A DNA stretch of 40,942 bases from Myxococcota bacterium (GTDB taxonomy: Bacteria > Myxococcota_A > UBA9160 > SMWR01), in contig JAKVBI010000002.1 of the NCBI GenBank assembly GCA_022447545.1, forward strand, positions 185,675 through 226,616, in the 5' to 3' direction. Within the stretch, counting starts at the first letter, position 1; every line of letters starts with the position of its first letter. The translations under genes and the position numbers were made by a program. The notes below the pieces were generated by a model, which was not told the origin of the DNA, did not search any database, and worked only from the letters and a program-made list of their open reading frames with translations. Positions 22,863 to 29,168 of the stretch are shown here, piece by piece.

Positions 22863-23342
22863 ATGACATCTCTCTACGACTTCGAAATGAAGTCGATCAC
22901 GGGCGAGAGCGTGGCTCTCTCCCAGTACGAAGGGCAAGTCTGCCTGATCGTCAACCTCGCCAGCGAGTGAGGACTCACTTCCCAGTACGCAGGTCTGCGT
23001 ACACTTCACGAAGACAATCAGGCAAATGGGTTCACGGTACTCGGCTTCCCGTGTAACCAGTTCGGCGCTCAGGAGCCCGGCACGGATGCTGAGATCCTGG
23101 AATTCGCCCGATCGAACTACGGAGCCGAATTCCCCATGTTCTCCAAAGTCGAAGTGAACGGTGACGGCGCTTGCGACCTCTACGAGTTCCTGAAGGACTC
23201 GCAGGCCGACGAAGAGGGCAATCGCGACATCGCATGGAACTTCACGAAGTTCCTGGTGGATCGCACGGGAAACGCCGTGGCCCGCTTCGGCCCCACCACG
23301 ACGCCGGAAGAAATCGGCGAGGCTCTGGGCCAGTACCTCTGA
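22863..23342 (+). CDS. Selenocysteine-containing glutathione peroxidase (in-frame TGA read as Sec)
   Basis: Reading TGA at 22968-22970 as selenocysteine (U36) gives a complete 159-residue glutathione peroxidase, the family's normal length. Its three signatures are all intact: VNLASEUGLT (30-39), LGFPCNQFGAQEPG (60-73) and WNFTKFLVDRTG (125-136). The catalytic tetrad is U36, Gln66, Trp125 and Asn126. The position of the resolving cysteine in thioredoxin-dependent members is Arg83, so the donor is probably glutathione or another thiol. It reduces hydroperoxides and is probably cytosolic, as there is no signal peptide. AAAGGAG with 7-base spacing selects the ATG at 22863; an in-frame ATG at 22821 would add 14 residues. 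A SECIS hairpin follows the TGA. TGC-to-TGA nonsense mutation is the alternative, but the intact downstream half and the hairpin argue against it. Confidence 0.93.
22985..23002 (+). promoter_or_regulatory. Bacterial SECIS element
   Basis: GTACGCA (22985-22991) and TGCGTAC (22996-23002) form a perfect 7-bp stem closed by loop GGTC. The first loop G is 22 bases after the last base of the TGA. The apical ten bases GCAGGTCTGC (22989-22998) equal the apical part of the E. coli fdhF SECIS as I remember it, including the G and U that contact SelB. Counting the UGA as 1-3, GGU is at 25-27 here against 22-24 in fdhF, one codon further. The bulged U of fdhF is absent. The element lies in codons for Gln-Tyr-Ala-Gly-Leu-Arg-Thr, compatible with the peroxidase fold. 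Confidence 0.9.
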
Positions 23343-23356
23343 GCGGATGAGAAAAT

Positions 23357-23390
23357 GGCGCCGCGCGCTCGGTGTATCGCGCGCGGCGCC
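23357..23390 (+). terminator. Strong GC-rich hairpin after the Sec-peroxidase gene
   Basis: GGCGCCGCGCGC (23357-23368) pairs perfectly over 12 bp with 23379-23390 around a 10-base loop, starting 15 bases after the stop codon. There is no T-tract, so it may be a factor-dependent terminator or a 3'-end stabiliser. It excludes an ATG at 23355 as a likely start for the next gene, since that ATG abuts the stem. Confidence 0.55.
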
Positions 23391-23401
23391 ACCTTCCCGC
23401 G

Positions 23402-23407
23402 TACACT
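23402..23407 (+). promoter_or_regulatory. -10 element giving a likely leaderless mRNA
   Basis: TACACT stands 7 bp before the GTG at 23415 and no Shine-Dalgarno sequence is present. The geometry is identical to that at 6978-6983. The -35 region would fall in the right arm of the 23357-23390 hairpin, so the hairpin DNA and this promoter overlap. Confidence 0.4.
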
Positions 23408-23414
23408 GCCGCTC

Positions 23415-24806
23415 GTGACCGGCAATTCCAAACCTGCGGTTCCCTGGCGAGACGCCAATCTCTCACCAGACTGGCGCCGTGGCTTCGAATTCGTCGAGGC
23501 ACAACTCGGTGGCTCCATCGTCGGTTACGAGGCCCAGCCGCGCTGGCGACCTGCATGGTTCCTCGAGGTCGACGTGGGCGGCGAGATCGTTCCCATCTAC
23601 TGGCGCGGCGATCGCGGCCACCAGGATGGCTCGGCGGGCCAAGACATCCTCTCCTACGAGGCCAATATCTTCCGCGTCCTCGAGGGCAATGGCCTGCCCG
23701 TGCCCCACATCTATGCGGTTTGTGAGGATCCCAAGGGCATCGTGATGGACCATTGTGCCGGGCGCGCGAATCTCGCGACCGCACGAGATGATTCCGAGCG
23801 CGCTGCCGTTCTCGATCACTTCATGGAGCTCCTGGCGCAGATGCACGCCATCGACGTGGAGCAGTTCGAGCGCCAAGGCATGAAACGCCCCGCCGACGAC
23901 CGAGCGATCGCTCTGGGGAACTTCGAACAATGGCTCTCGCAGTTTCGGAAGCAAAAGCTGCGCCCCGAACCCTGGATCGAATTCGTGGCGCGCTGGGTGC
24001 AGCGAAACATTCCGGACGGGCGAGAGGAAGTCACCTTCGTGAGCAACGACTCGGGTCAATTCCTCTTCGAGCAGGGCCGGGTCACGGCCCTGTTGGACAT
24101 GGAGTTGGGCACTCTGGGAGACCCTCTGGCCGACCTCGGTGGGCTCTGGGGCCGGGACCTGTCCGAGCCTCTGGGCGACCTGTCACGCGGACTGCGGCAC
24201 TACGCAGAAGTGTCGGGGCGCGAGGTCGACCTCGACGTCGTTCGATTCCACACGGTGCGCTTCCAGCTCTTCACACCCCTTTCCCTCGCGCACTTCGTGG
24301 CCGGAGCACAGCCGGGCATCGACCTCGCCCAGTACCACGCCTGGCATATCGTGTGGGGGCGAACGGCGCTCGAAGCCATGGCCCAGATCCTTCGGATCGA
24401 ACTGCCTGGAGTCGACATTCCGCCCGAACAAAACAGCGTACGCGCCCCCGAGCACGATGCCCTGGCCGAGATGCTGACCCAGCTGTACGAGGAGGCGGGG
24501 GACGACGTCAACCGCGCCTACCAGATCGATCGGCCCCGCAGATTGGCCCTCTACCTACAGCACGTCGACCGACTCGGCGCAGCATTCGACGAACAGGAGC
24601 GCGAGGAACTGGGCTCGATCCTCGGTCGTCCGATTCGAGACCTCGCCAACGCCGACAGAGATCTCGAAGCCCTGGTGCTCGAAGCGGAACCCCACCGCGA
24701 CGCTGAGTTGCTGAGCTACTTCTACCGCCGCCTGCTTCGGGAGCAGGAACTCTACCGACCCGCTTTGAAGGAAATCTCGGACGTCCGACTGCAATCCATG
24801 GGCTGA
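23415..24806 (+). CDS. APH-fold phosphotransferase family protein with altered catalytic loop
   Basis: A 463-residue aminoglycoside-phosphotransferase/choline-kinase-like protein. The N-lobe includes DILSYEANIFRVLEGNGLPVP. The usual catalytic HGDxxxxN reads VSNDSGQFLF here, and the second acidic motif is LLDMELGTLGDPLADLGGLW. Thus the catalytic-loop Asp and the metal-binding Asp-x-Glu remain while His-Gly and the Asn differ (Asn aligns best with Gln). I recall actinobacterial relatives with a similar GDxGQF loop, so this may be a subfamily trait. An extra C-terminal region of about 130 residues follows. Substrate unknown; many relatives lie beside acyl-CoA genes. Start GTG at 23415 is chosen because the only earlier start (23355) abuts a hairpin. 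Confidence 0.8.
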   Translation: MTGNSKPAVPWRDANLSPDWRRGFEFVEAQLGGSIVGYEAQPRWRPAWFLEVDVGGEIVPIYWRGDRGHQDGSAGQDILSYEANIFRVLEGNGLPVPHIYAVCEDPKGIVMDHCAGRANLATARDDSERAAVLDHFMELLAQMHAIDVEQFERQGMKRPADDRAIALGNFEQWLSQFRKQKLRPEPWIEFVARWVQRNIPDGREEVTFVSNDSGQFLFEQGRVTALLDMELGTLGDPLADLGGLWGRDLSEPLGDLSRGLRHYAEVSGREVDLDVVRFHTVRFQLFTPLSLAHFVAGAQPGIDLAQYHAWHIVWGRTALEAMAQILRIELPGVDIPPEQNSVRAPEHDALAEMLTQLYEEAGDDVNRAYQIDRPRRLALYLQHVDRLGAAFDEQEREELGSILGRPIRDLANADRDLEALVLEAEPHRDAELLSYFYRRLLREQELYRPALKEISDVRLQSMG

Positions 24807-24839
24807 AGGCAGGATTCCCTGTCCAGACTGAGCGTCGGT

Positions 24840-24845
24840 TATCAT
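24840..24845 (+). promoter_or_regulatory. Putative -10 element before the decarboxylase-like gene
   Basis: TATCAT (24840-24845) lies 60 bp before the ATG at 24905 and resembles the other TATNCT-like hexamers upstream of rightward genes. If used, it would head the set 24905-30581. The -35 region is not recognisable. Confidence 0.3.
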
Positions 24846-24904
24846 GGACCCCCCTGCCCGGCTCGCCCCACGCGGTCCTCGGGGTAGCTCGAAAGGAACC
24901 CCTC

Positions 24905-25687
24905 ATGACACCTTCGCCCGCCGACACCAGCCCCCCCCACATCACCCCTGCGGAGATCTCAGGTTGGCCACTGCTGCGAATCGCCTACCGCACCGACCCC
25001 CAGGCGATTGCTGCTCTCCTCCCACCTGGAATCGAAACGGGCGCCAACCCTCACGTACATCTGACCGTCTACAACGTACCCGTCCTCGGCGAGCCCGAAT
25101 ACGGCGTCGTGGTAAAGGTGGAGGCCAGTTATCGCGGCATCGAAGGCCAATACGCACTGGGTTATGGCATCGACCAGGAAGCAGCGATCTTCATCAGCCA
25201 GGAACTGAACGGGCAACCCAAGTACCCGTGCGCGATTCGCTACTTCCGTCTGGGCGATGAGGTCGAAGCCCGCTGCACCCACCAGGGCTACACCTTCCTG
25301 GAATTCAGTGGATGTGTGACCAGAACCGTTCCCAACCCCCCGGATCGCACCGACAACGAGTGGTGGATCAAGGTTTCCCGGGCGGTAGGCAGCGTCGACA
25401 AGAGCTACGACTTTCCGCCCCACGTCGTCAGAGTGCATTCCACCAGCGGAACGGCGTTCATGGAAGAAGTCGACGGAACCCTGACCCTTCACGACAGCCC
25501 CTGGGATCCCATCCGGAAGTTGCTGCCCATGCAGGAGCAACTGTCCACCCACCTTGTGACCCCCATCCATCGGAGTCGCGAGATCACACTGGAAGGTTCG
25601 TTGGACCCAGAGGCCTTCTGGCCTTTCGCCGATGTGATCGGTGGTTCCCGCTGGCCGGGTCTACGCGGCGGACCGCGAAGGGACTGA
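24905..25687 (+). CDS. Acetoacetate decarboxylase (ADC) family protein
   Basis: A 260-residue ADC-fold protein: RIAYRTDPQAIAALLPPGIE (the family opening), VHLTVYNVPVLGEPEYGVVVKV, GYGIDQEAAIFISQELNGQPKYP and the C-terminal PIHRSREITLEG. Lys106 in QPKYP matches the Schiff-base Lys115 of the clostridial enzyme. The neighbouring Lys116 that lowers its pKa is Tyr107 here. Glu100 of the preceding QEL segment is kept. True acetoacetate decarboxylation is therefore uncertain; ADC-like proteins also include aldolase-dehydratases and other enzymes. AAAGGAA precedes the ATG. It heads a rightward set with three amidohydrolases and a dehydrogenase. Confidence 0.85.
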   Translation: MTPSPADTSPPHITPAEISGWPLLRIAYRTDPQAIAALLPPGIETGANPHVHLTVYNVPVLGEPEYGVVVKVEASYRGIEGQYALGYGIDQEAAIFISQELNGQPKYPCAIRYFRLGDEVEARCTHQGYTFLEFSGCVTRTVPNPPDRTDNEWWIKVSRAVGSVDKSYDFPPHVVRVHSTSGTAFMEEVDGTLTLHDSPWDPIRKLLPMQEQLSTHLVTPIHRSREITLEGSLDPEAFWPFADVIGGSRWPGLRGGPRRD

Positions 25688-25753
25688 GCACGGCGAGATG
25701 GAAACCGCCGCTGGAACCATTCCCACCCGTTTCTTTCGAACACAGGAGCTTCC

Positions 25754-26932
25754 ATGGATCGTCACATACTGATCTCTGCCGACTGTCACGCCGGACCCTT
25801 GCCCGATCAGGCACGCAGCTACGTAGACCCGAAGTACCGGGATGCTTTCGACACCTTCGTCGCAGACGAAGCGGGAATGCTCGCTCGACGCGCCGAGCAC
25901 ACCGGCGAAGCCATCTACGGCGACGAGGCCCTGGAAGACTTCGGAGGCGAACAAGCGGTGGCGGGCGGTGGCATGGATGGCGCCTGGGACTCCAAGCGCC
26001 GTCTCGACGAAATGGATGCCGACGGCGTGGTAGCCGAAGTGATCTTCCCGGGTGGGAGTACCCAGACTCTGGCGCCGTTCGGTGCCGGCCTCATGACCTA
26101 CCAGTTCGAACAACCGGCCGAGATCTGGCTCGAAGGCTGCCGTGCCTACAACCGCTGGCTCGCGGATTTCTGCGCCGAGGTGCCGGGGCGACGAGCGGGT
26201 GTGGGCCTGATCACCGTCGATGACATCGACGTCACTCTCAGCGAGGTCAAGTGGTTGCGGGACAATGGTGTATTTGGCGGCATCGTTCTCCCGGTAGACA
26301 CCAACGGACAACCCTTCTACAACCACCCGCGCTACGAACCCCTCTGGGCCCTTTGCGAAGATCTCGAAATGACCATCCACACCCATTCGGGCTGGACGCC
26401 GAACTACGGAAATCACGACGGGTCCCTGGGGATCTTCTTGTTCGAAATCGGTTGGTTCGCGCACCGCCCGTTCCATTTTTTGGTGTGGTCGGGGGTATTC
26501 GAACGTCACCCGGAGCTGCGCTTCGTCATGACCGAACAGGGAGCGACCTGGATCGTGCCCGCCCTGGCACAGCTCGACAGCAGCTACGAAATGCCCATGT
26601 TCCGTCACCTGCGCACCAAACTTCCGCGCAAGCCCAGTGAGTACTTTCACACCAACGGCTTCATTGGAGCGGCCTTTCTCGACGGCATGGCAACAGATGC
26701 CCGCCACGACATCGGGATCGACAACTTGATGTGGGGCTCCGACTACCCACACATCGAAGGCACCTGGCCCCACACGGCAGAAAAGCTCCAGCAGATCTTC
26801 GGAGATCTTCCCGAGGACGAGGTCGCCAAACTGCTGGGAGGCAATGCCGCGGCGGTCTACGGTTTCGACGTCGATACCCTCACTCCTATCGCCGCGGAAA
26901 TTGGCCTCACTCGCGACGGTCTCAACAAGTAA
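25754..26932 (+). CDS. Amidohydrolase_2 family metal-dependent enzyme (copy 1)
   Basis: A 392-residue TIM-barrel protein of the Amidohydrolase_2 (PF04909) group, which holds decarboxylases such as ACMSD and gamma-resorcylate decarboxylase as well as hydrolases. Metal-site candidates are His12 in SADCHAG, His209/His211 in TIHTHSGW and Asp330 in MWGSDYPHIEGTWP. The first HxH motif is reduced to one histidine, as in many uncharacterised members. It is a close relative of the next gene; both share RHxIxSxDxHAGxLP, ADGxxAEVIFP, YNRWL/HNRWL and GSDYPHxEGxWP. It starts 66 bp after the ADC-like gene. The carboxylated or cyclic substrate is not known. Confidence 0.9.
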   Translation: MDRHILISADCHAGPLPDQARSYVDPKYRDAFDTFVADEAGMLARRAEHTGEAIYGDEALEDFGGEQAVAGGGMDGAWDSKRRLDEMDADGVVAEVIFPGGSTQTLAPFGAGLMTYQFEQPAEIWLEGCRAYNRWLADFCAEVPGRRAGVGLITVDDIDVTLSEVKWLRDNGVFGGIVLPVDTNGQPFYNHPRYEPLWALCEDLEMTIHTHSGWTPNYGNHDGSLGIFLFEIGWFAHRPFHFLVWSGVFERHPELRFVMTEQGATWIVPALAQLDSSYEMPMFRHLRTKLPRKPSEYFHTNGFIGAAFLDGMATDARHDIGIDNLMWGSDYPHIEGTWPHTAEKLQQIFGDLPEDEVAKLLGGNAAAVYGFDVDTLTPIAAEIGLTRDGLNK

Positions 26933-26977
26933 ACGGACCACCTGCCCCATTTCGGGCCCCGAACAGAGGGGAAATCC

Positions 26978-28186
26978 ATGGAACGCCACCTCATCGTCTC
27001 TTCCGATGGTCACGCAGGGTTGCTTCCCGGCGGATACCGCGAGTATCTCGACCCGCAATACCACGAGGCGTTCGACCACGCCATGAAGCTACAGATCGAA
27101 GCCACGCGCGCGGCCGAGAAATATTTCCTGGTGGGTGACGTAAACGAGAAATGGCGAGAAGGCCGCGAGCAGCAGCTGACAGGGGCATGGGATCACGATG
27201 AACGATTGAAGGTACTCGACGCCGACGGCATTGCAGCGGAGGTGATCTTCCCCGATGGCATCACCGAGATGAACTCGCCCCCCTTTGGGGCCGGTCTGGG
27301 CGTCAACCCAAGGAACGCCAACCGCGAGCTCCAGTGGGCCGGTGCACGTTCGCATAACCGCTGGCTCTCGGAATTCTGCCAAATGGCACCAGAGCGACGC
27401 GCTGGCATTGCGGTGGTTCCCGCTACCTGGGACGTCGATGAAGCGGTGTCCGAGGTGCGCTGGGCTCGGGACAACGGCCTCCGGGGCATCCTGATCCCAG
27501 TGATCTGGGGCGACCACGCTCCCTATCATCACCCCTGCTACGAACCCCTATGGGCAGTCTGCCAGGATCTCGACATGGTGGTGAACTTCCACTCGGGCCC
27601 GGCAGAGAACGAGCAGTACTTCGGCGTCTGGCCGCCCGATCCGAGCCAACCCATCCTTCCCGGAGCCATGGGAATCTACGTTTCCGAAGTCGCCTGGTTC
27701 CTGGTACGACCACTGACTTTCCTGATCTGGGGAGGTGTCCTCGAAAGATTTCCGAAGCTGCGTATCGCCATCACCGAGGGCCAATCGAACTGGATCCCCT
27801 CCTACCTGCAACTTCTCGACCTGCGAGCCACCACCCATCGGGGCGCCGCCAAGCTGGGCGACTACACGAGCCACCTGTCCCTAAAACCCAGTGAATACTT
27901 CGCTCGAAACGTATTCGTGGGCGCATCTCTTCCCCGCGCGGAAGTCGAACACCGCTACGATTCCGGAGTGGCGAACATCATGTGGGGCAGCGACTACCCT
28001 CACCCCGAGGGCAGCTGGCCCGAAACCGAAACGGCTCTGCTGGATTCCTTCCGCGGAATTCCCGAGCAGGAGACCGCTGCCATGCTGGGTGAAAACTGCG
28101 CACGGGTCTATGGTTTCGACGTGGACAAACTCCTTCCCCTGGCAGATCGCATCGGCCCGAAAAAGACACAGTTCCACGCCGACTGA
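26978..28186 (+). CDS. Amidohydrolase_2 family metal-dependent enzyme (copy 2)
   Basis: This 402-residue protein has the same architecture as the preceding gene: MERHLIVSSDGHAGLLPGGY at the N-terminus (His12), DADGIAAEVIFPDG, SHNRWLSEFCQMAPERRAG, MVVNFHSGPAENEQ and IMWGSDYPHPEGSWP. The two genes are 45 bp apart and probably arose by tandem duplication followed by marked divergence. The loop after the FHSG histidine is longer here (ENEQYFGVWPPDPSQP), which would alter the active-site mouth. It could act on the next intermediate of the same pathway. A start with GAGGGG upstream is well supported. Confidence 0.9.
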   Translation: MERHLIVSSDGHAGLLPGGYREYLDPQYHEAFDHAMKLQIEATRAAEKYFLVGDVNEKWREGREQQLTGAWDHDERLKVLDADGIAAEVIFPDGITEMNSPPFGAGLGVNPRNANRELQWAGARSHNRWLSEFCQMAPERRAGIAVVPATWDVDEAVSEVRWARDNGLRGILIPVIWGDHAPYHHPCYEPLWAVCQDLDMVVNFHSGPAENEQYFGVWPPDPSQPILPGAMGIYVSEVAWFLVRPLTFLIWGGVLERFPKLRIAITEGQSNWIPSYLQLLDLRATTHRGAAKLGDYTSHLSLKPSEYFARNVFVGASLPRAEVEHRYDSGVANIMWGSDYPHPEGSWPETETALLDSFRGIPEQETAAMLGENCARVYGFDVDKLLPLADRIGPKKTQFHAD

Positions 28187-28219
28187 TTCGGCCCGTGGCC
28201 ATACCGAAGGAGTCGAAAG

Positions 28220-29098
28220 GTGCACGGACCCACTTCCGAGAGCGTACGAACCGTGGGAATCGTTGGAGCGGGCACCCTCGGACGTGGAATCAGCGAGCGA
28301 CTGCTCGACCGGGGTTTCGAAGTTTCCGTTTACGATCCCCGTGGCGAAGCAACGGAAGGACTGGAAAAGCGCGGCGCTCGAGTGTGCCCGAGCAACCGCG
28401 AGCTCGCTTCACACAGCGAACTGATTTGTGTTTGGGTTCAGAACGACGAGCAGTGCCGTGAGGCACTATTGGGAGATGAAGGCGTCCTGGCGGGCGCCGG
28501 TTCCAATGCCGCCATCGCGATCCACAGCACCGTGCATCCAGGGACGGTGACCGACCTCGCAGGTGCCGCATCCCGCCAGAAAATCCCACTCATCGACGCA
28601 CCCGTGGCAGGCCAGGGCGTCATGAGCCTGGAACGCGGAGACTTCTGGATGCTCGGTGGTGGCGATGAAAGCGTCCTCGAACGGTTTCGAAGCGTGGCCG
28701 AAACCTTCTGCGAGCGCCTTCTTCACTGCGGCCCCCTGGGCACGGGAGCCATCGTCAAGCTCTCCCACAACGTAGCGACGTACACCGGTTATCTGGCCAT
28801 CGTCGAAGCTCAGACACTGGCCCGTGCTGCCGGCGTGCGAGAGGGAGTGCTGGAAAGCGTGGCCGAAGCCAGTGGCACCCTTTCGGATGCCATGCAACTG
28901 ATGCTGCAATCCCGCGACCGACGCGAGCGCGATTTGCCAGAAGCGTTCAGCGACGAACGCATGCGAGTTTACGCCGACATTCTTCAGAAGGATCTGCGAG
29001 TTGCCATGGAAGTTGCAGCAGAACACGGTGTGACCCTGAACGGCGCCGCCAACACCGCGAGCCTCGCCGATTTCATCTACGGGCTCGAGGGGAAATGA
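28220..29098 (+). CDS. NAD(P)-dependent beta-hydroxyacid dehydrogenase family protein
   Basis: A 292-residue 6-phosphogluconate/3-hydroxyisobutyrate dehydrogenase-type protein. The Rossmann loop is GIVGAGTLGRGI (13-24), the substrate segment is DAPVAGQGVMSLERGD, and the catalytic Lys180 lies in GAIVKLSHN with Asn184. The second domain follows with the helix-rich C-terminus. It would oxidise a beta-hydroxy acid or reduce a semialdehyde. The start is GTG at 28220 with GAAGGAG seven bases upstream. It sits between the second and third amidohydrolases with short gaps (33 and 70 bp), so it probably belongs to the same pathway. Confidence 0.9.
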   Translation: MHGPTSESVRTVGIVGAGTLGRGISERLLDRGFEVSVYDPRGEATEGLEKRGARVCPSNRELASHSELICVWVQNDEQCREALLGDEGVLAGAGSNAAIAIHSTVHPGTVTDLAGAASRQKIPLIDAPVAGQGVMSLERGDFWMLGGGDESVLERFRSVAETFCERLLHCGPLGTGAIVKLSHNVATYTGYLAIVEAQTLARAAGVREGVLESVAEASGTLSDAMQLMLQSRDRRERDLPEAFSDERMRVYADILQKDLRVAMEVAAEHGVTLNGAANTASLADFIYGLEGK

Positions 29099-29130
29099 TA
29101 GGGCGATTCTGATCCGACTCCCCAGTCCGT

Positions 29131-29136
29131 TATCCT
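29131..29136 (+). promoter_or_regulatory. Putative -10 element before the third amidohydrolase
   Basis: TATCCT, identical to the hexamer upstream of PhyH, lies 32 bp before the ATG at 29169. It suggests an internal promoter in the 24905-30581 gene set. The -35 region (TCTGAT at 17-bp spacing) is weak. Confidence 0.3.
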
Positions 29137-29168
29137 GAAGATTCAAATGTCGGCAAAGGAGACCCCAC

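Noticed and set aside
22968-23342. Interpreting the peroxidase as a pseudogene split by a nonsense TGA, with a separate gene starting at 23136
   Set aside because: The sequence between the TGA and 23136 encodes perfect family motifs in the same frame, there is a SECIS hairpin at the right distance, and no other lesion is present. A start at 23136 would lack the conserved FPCNQFG segment.
25661-27079. 472-codon open frame opposite the first amidohydrolase
   Set aside because: Antisense shadow of the amidohydrolase; the plus-strand gene has the family motifs and ribosome-binding site.
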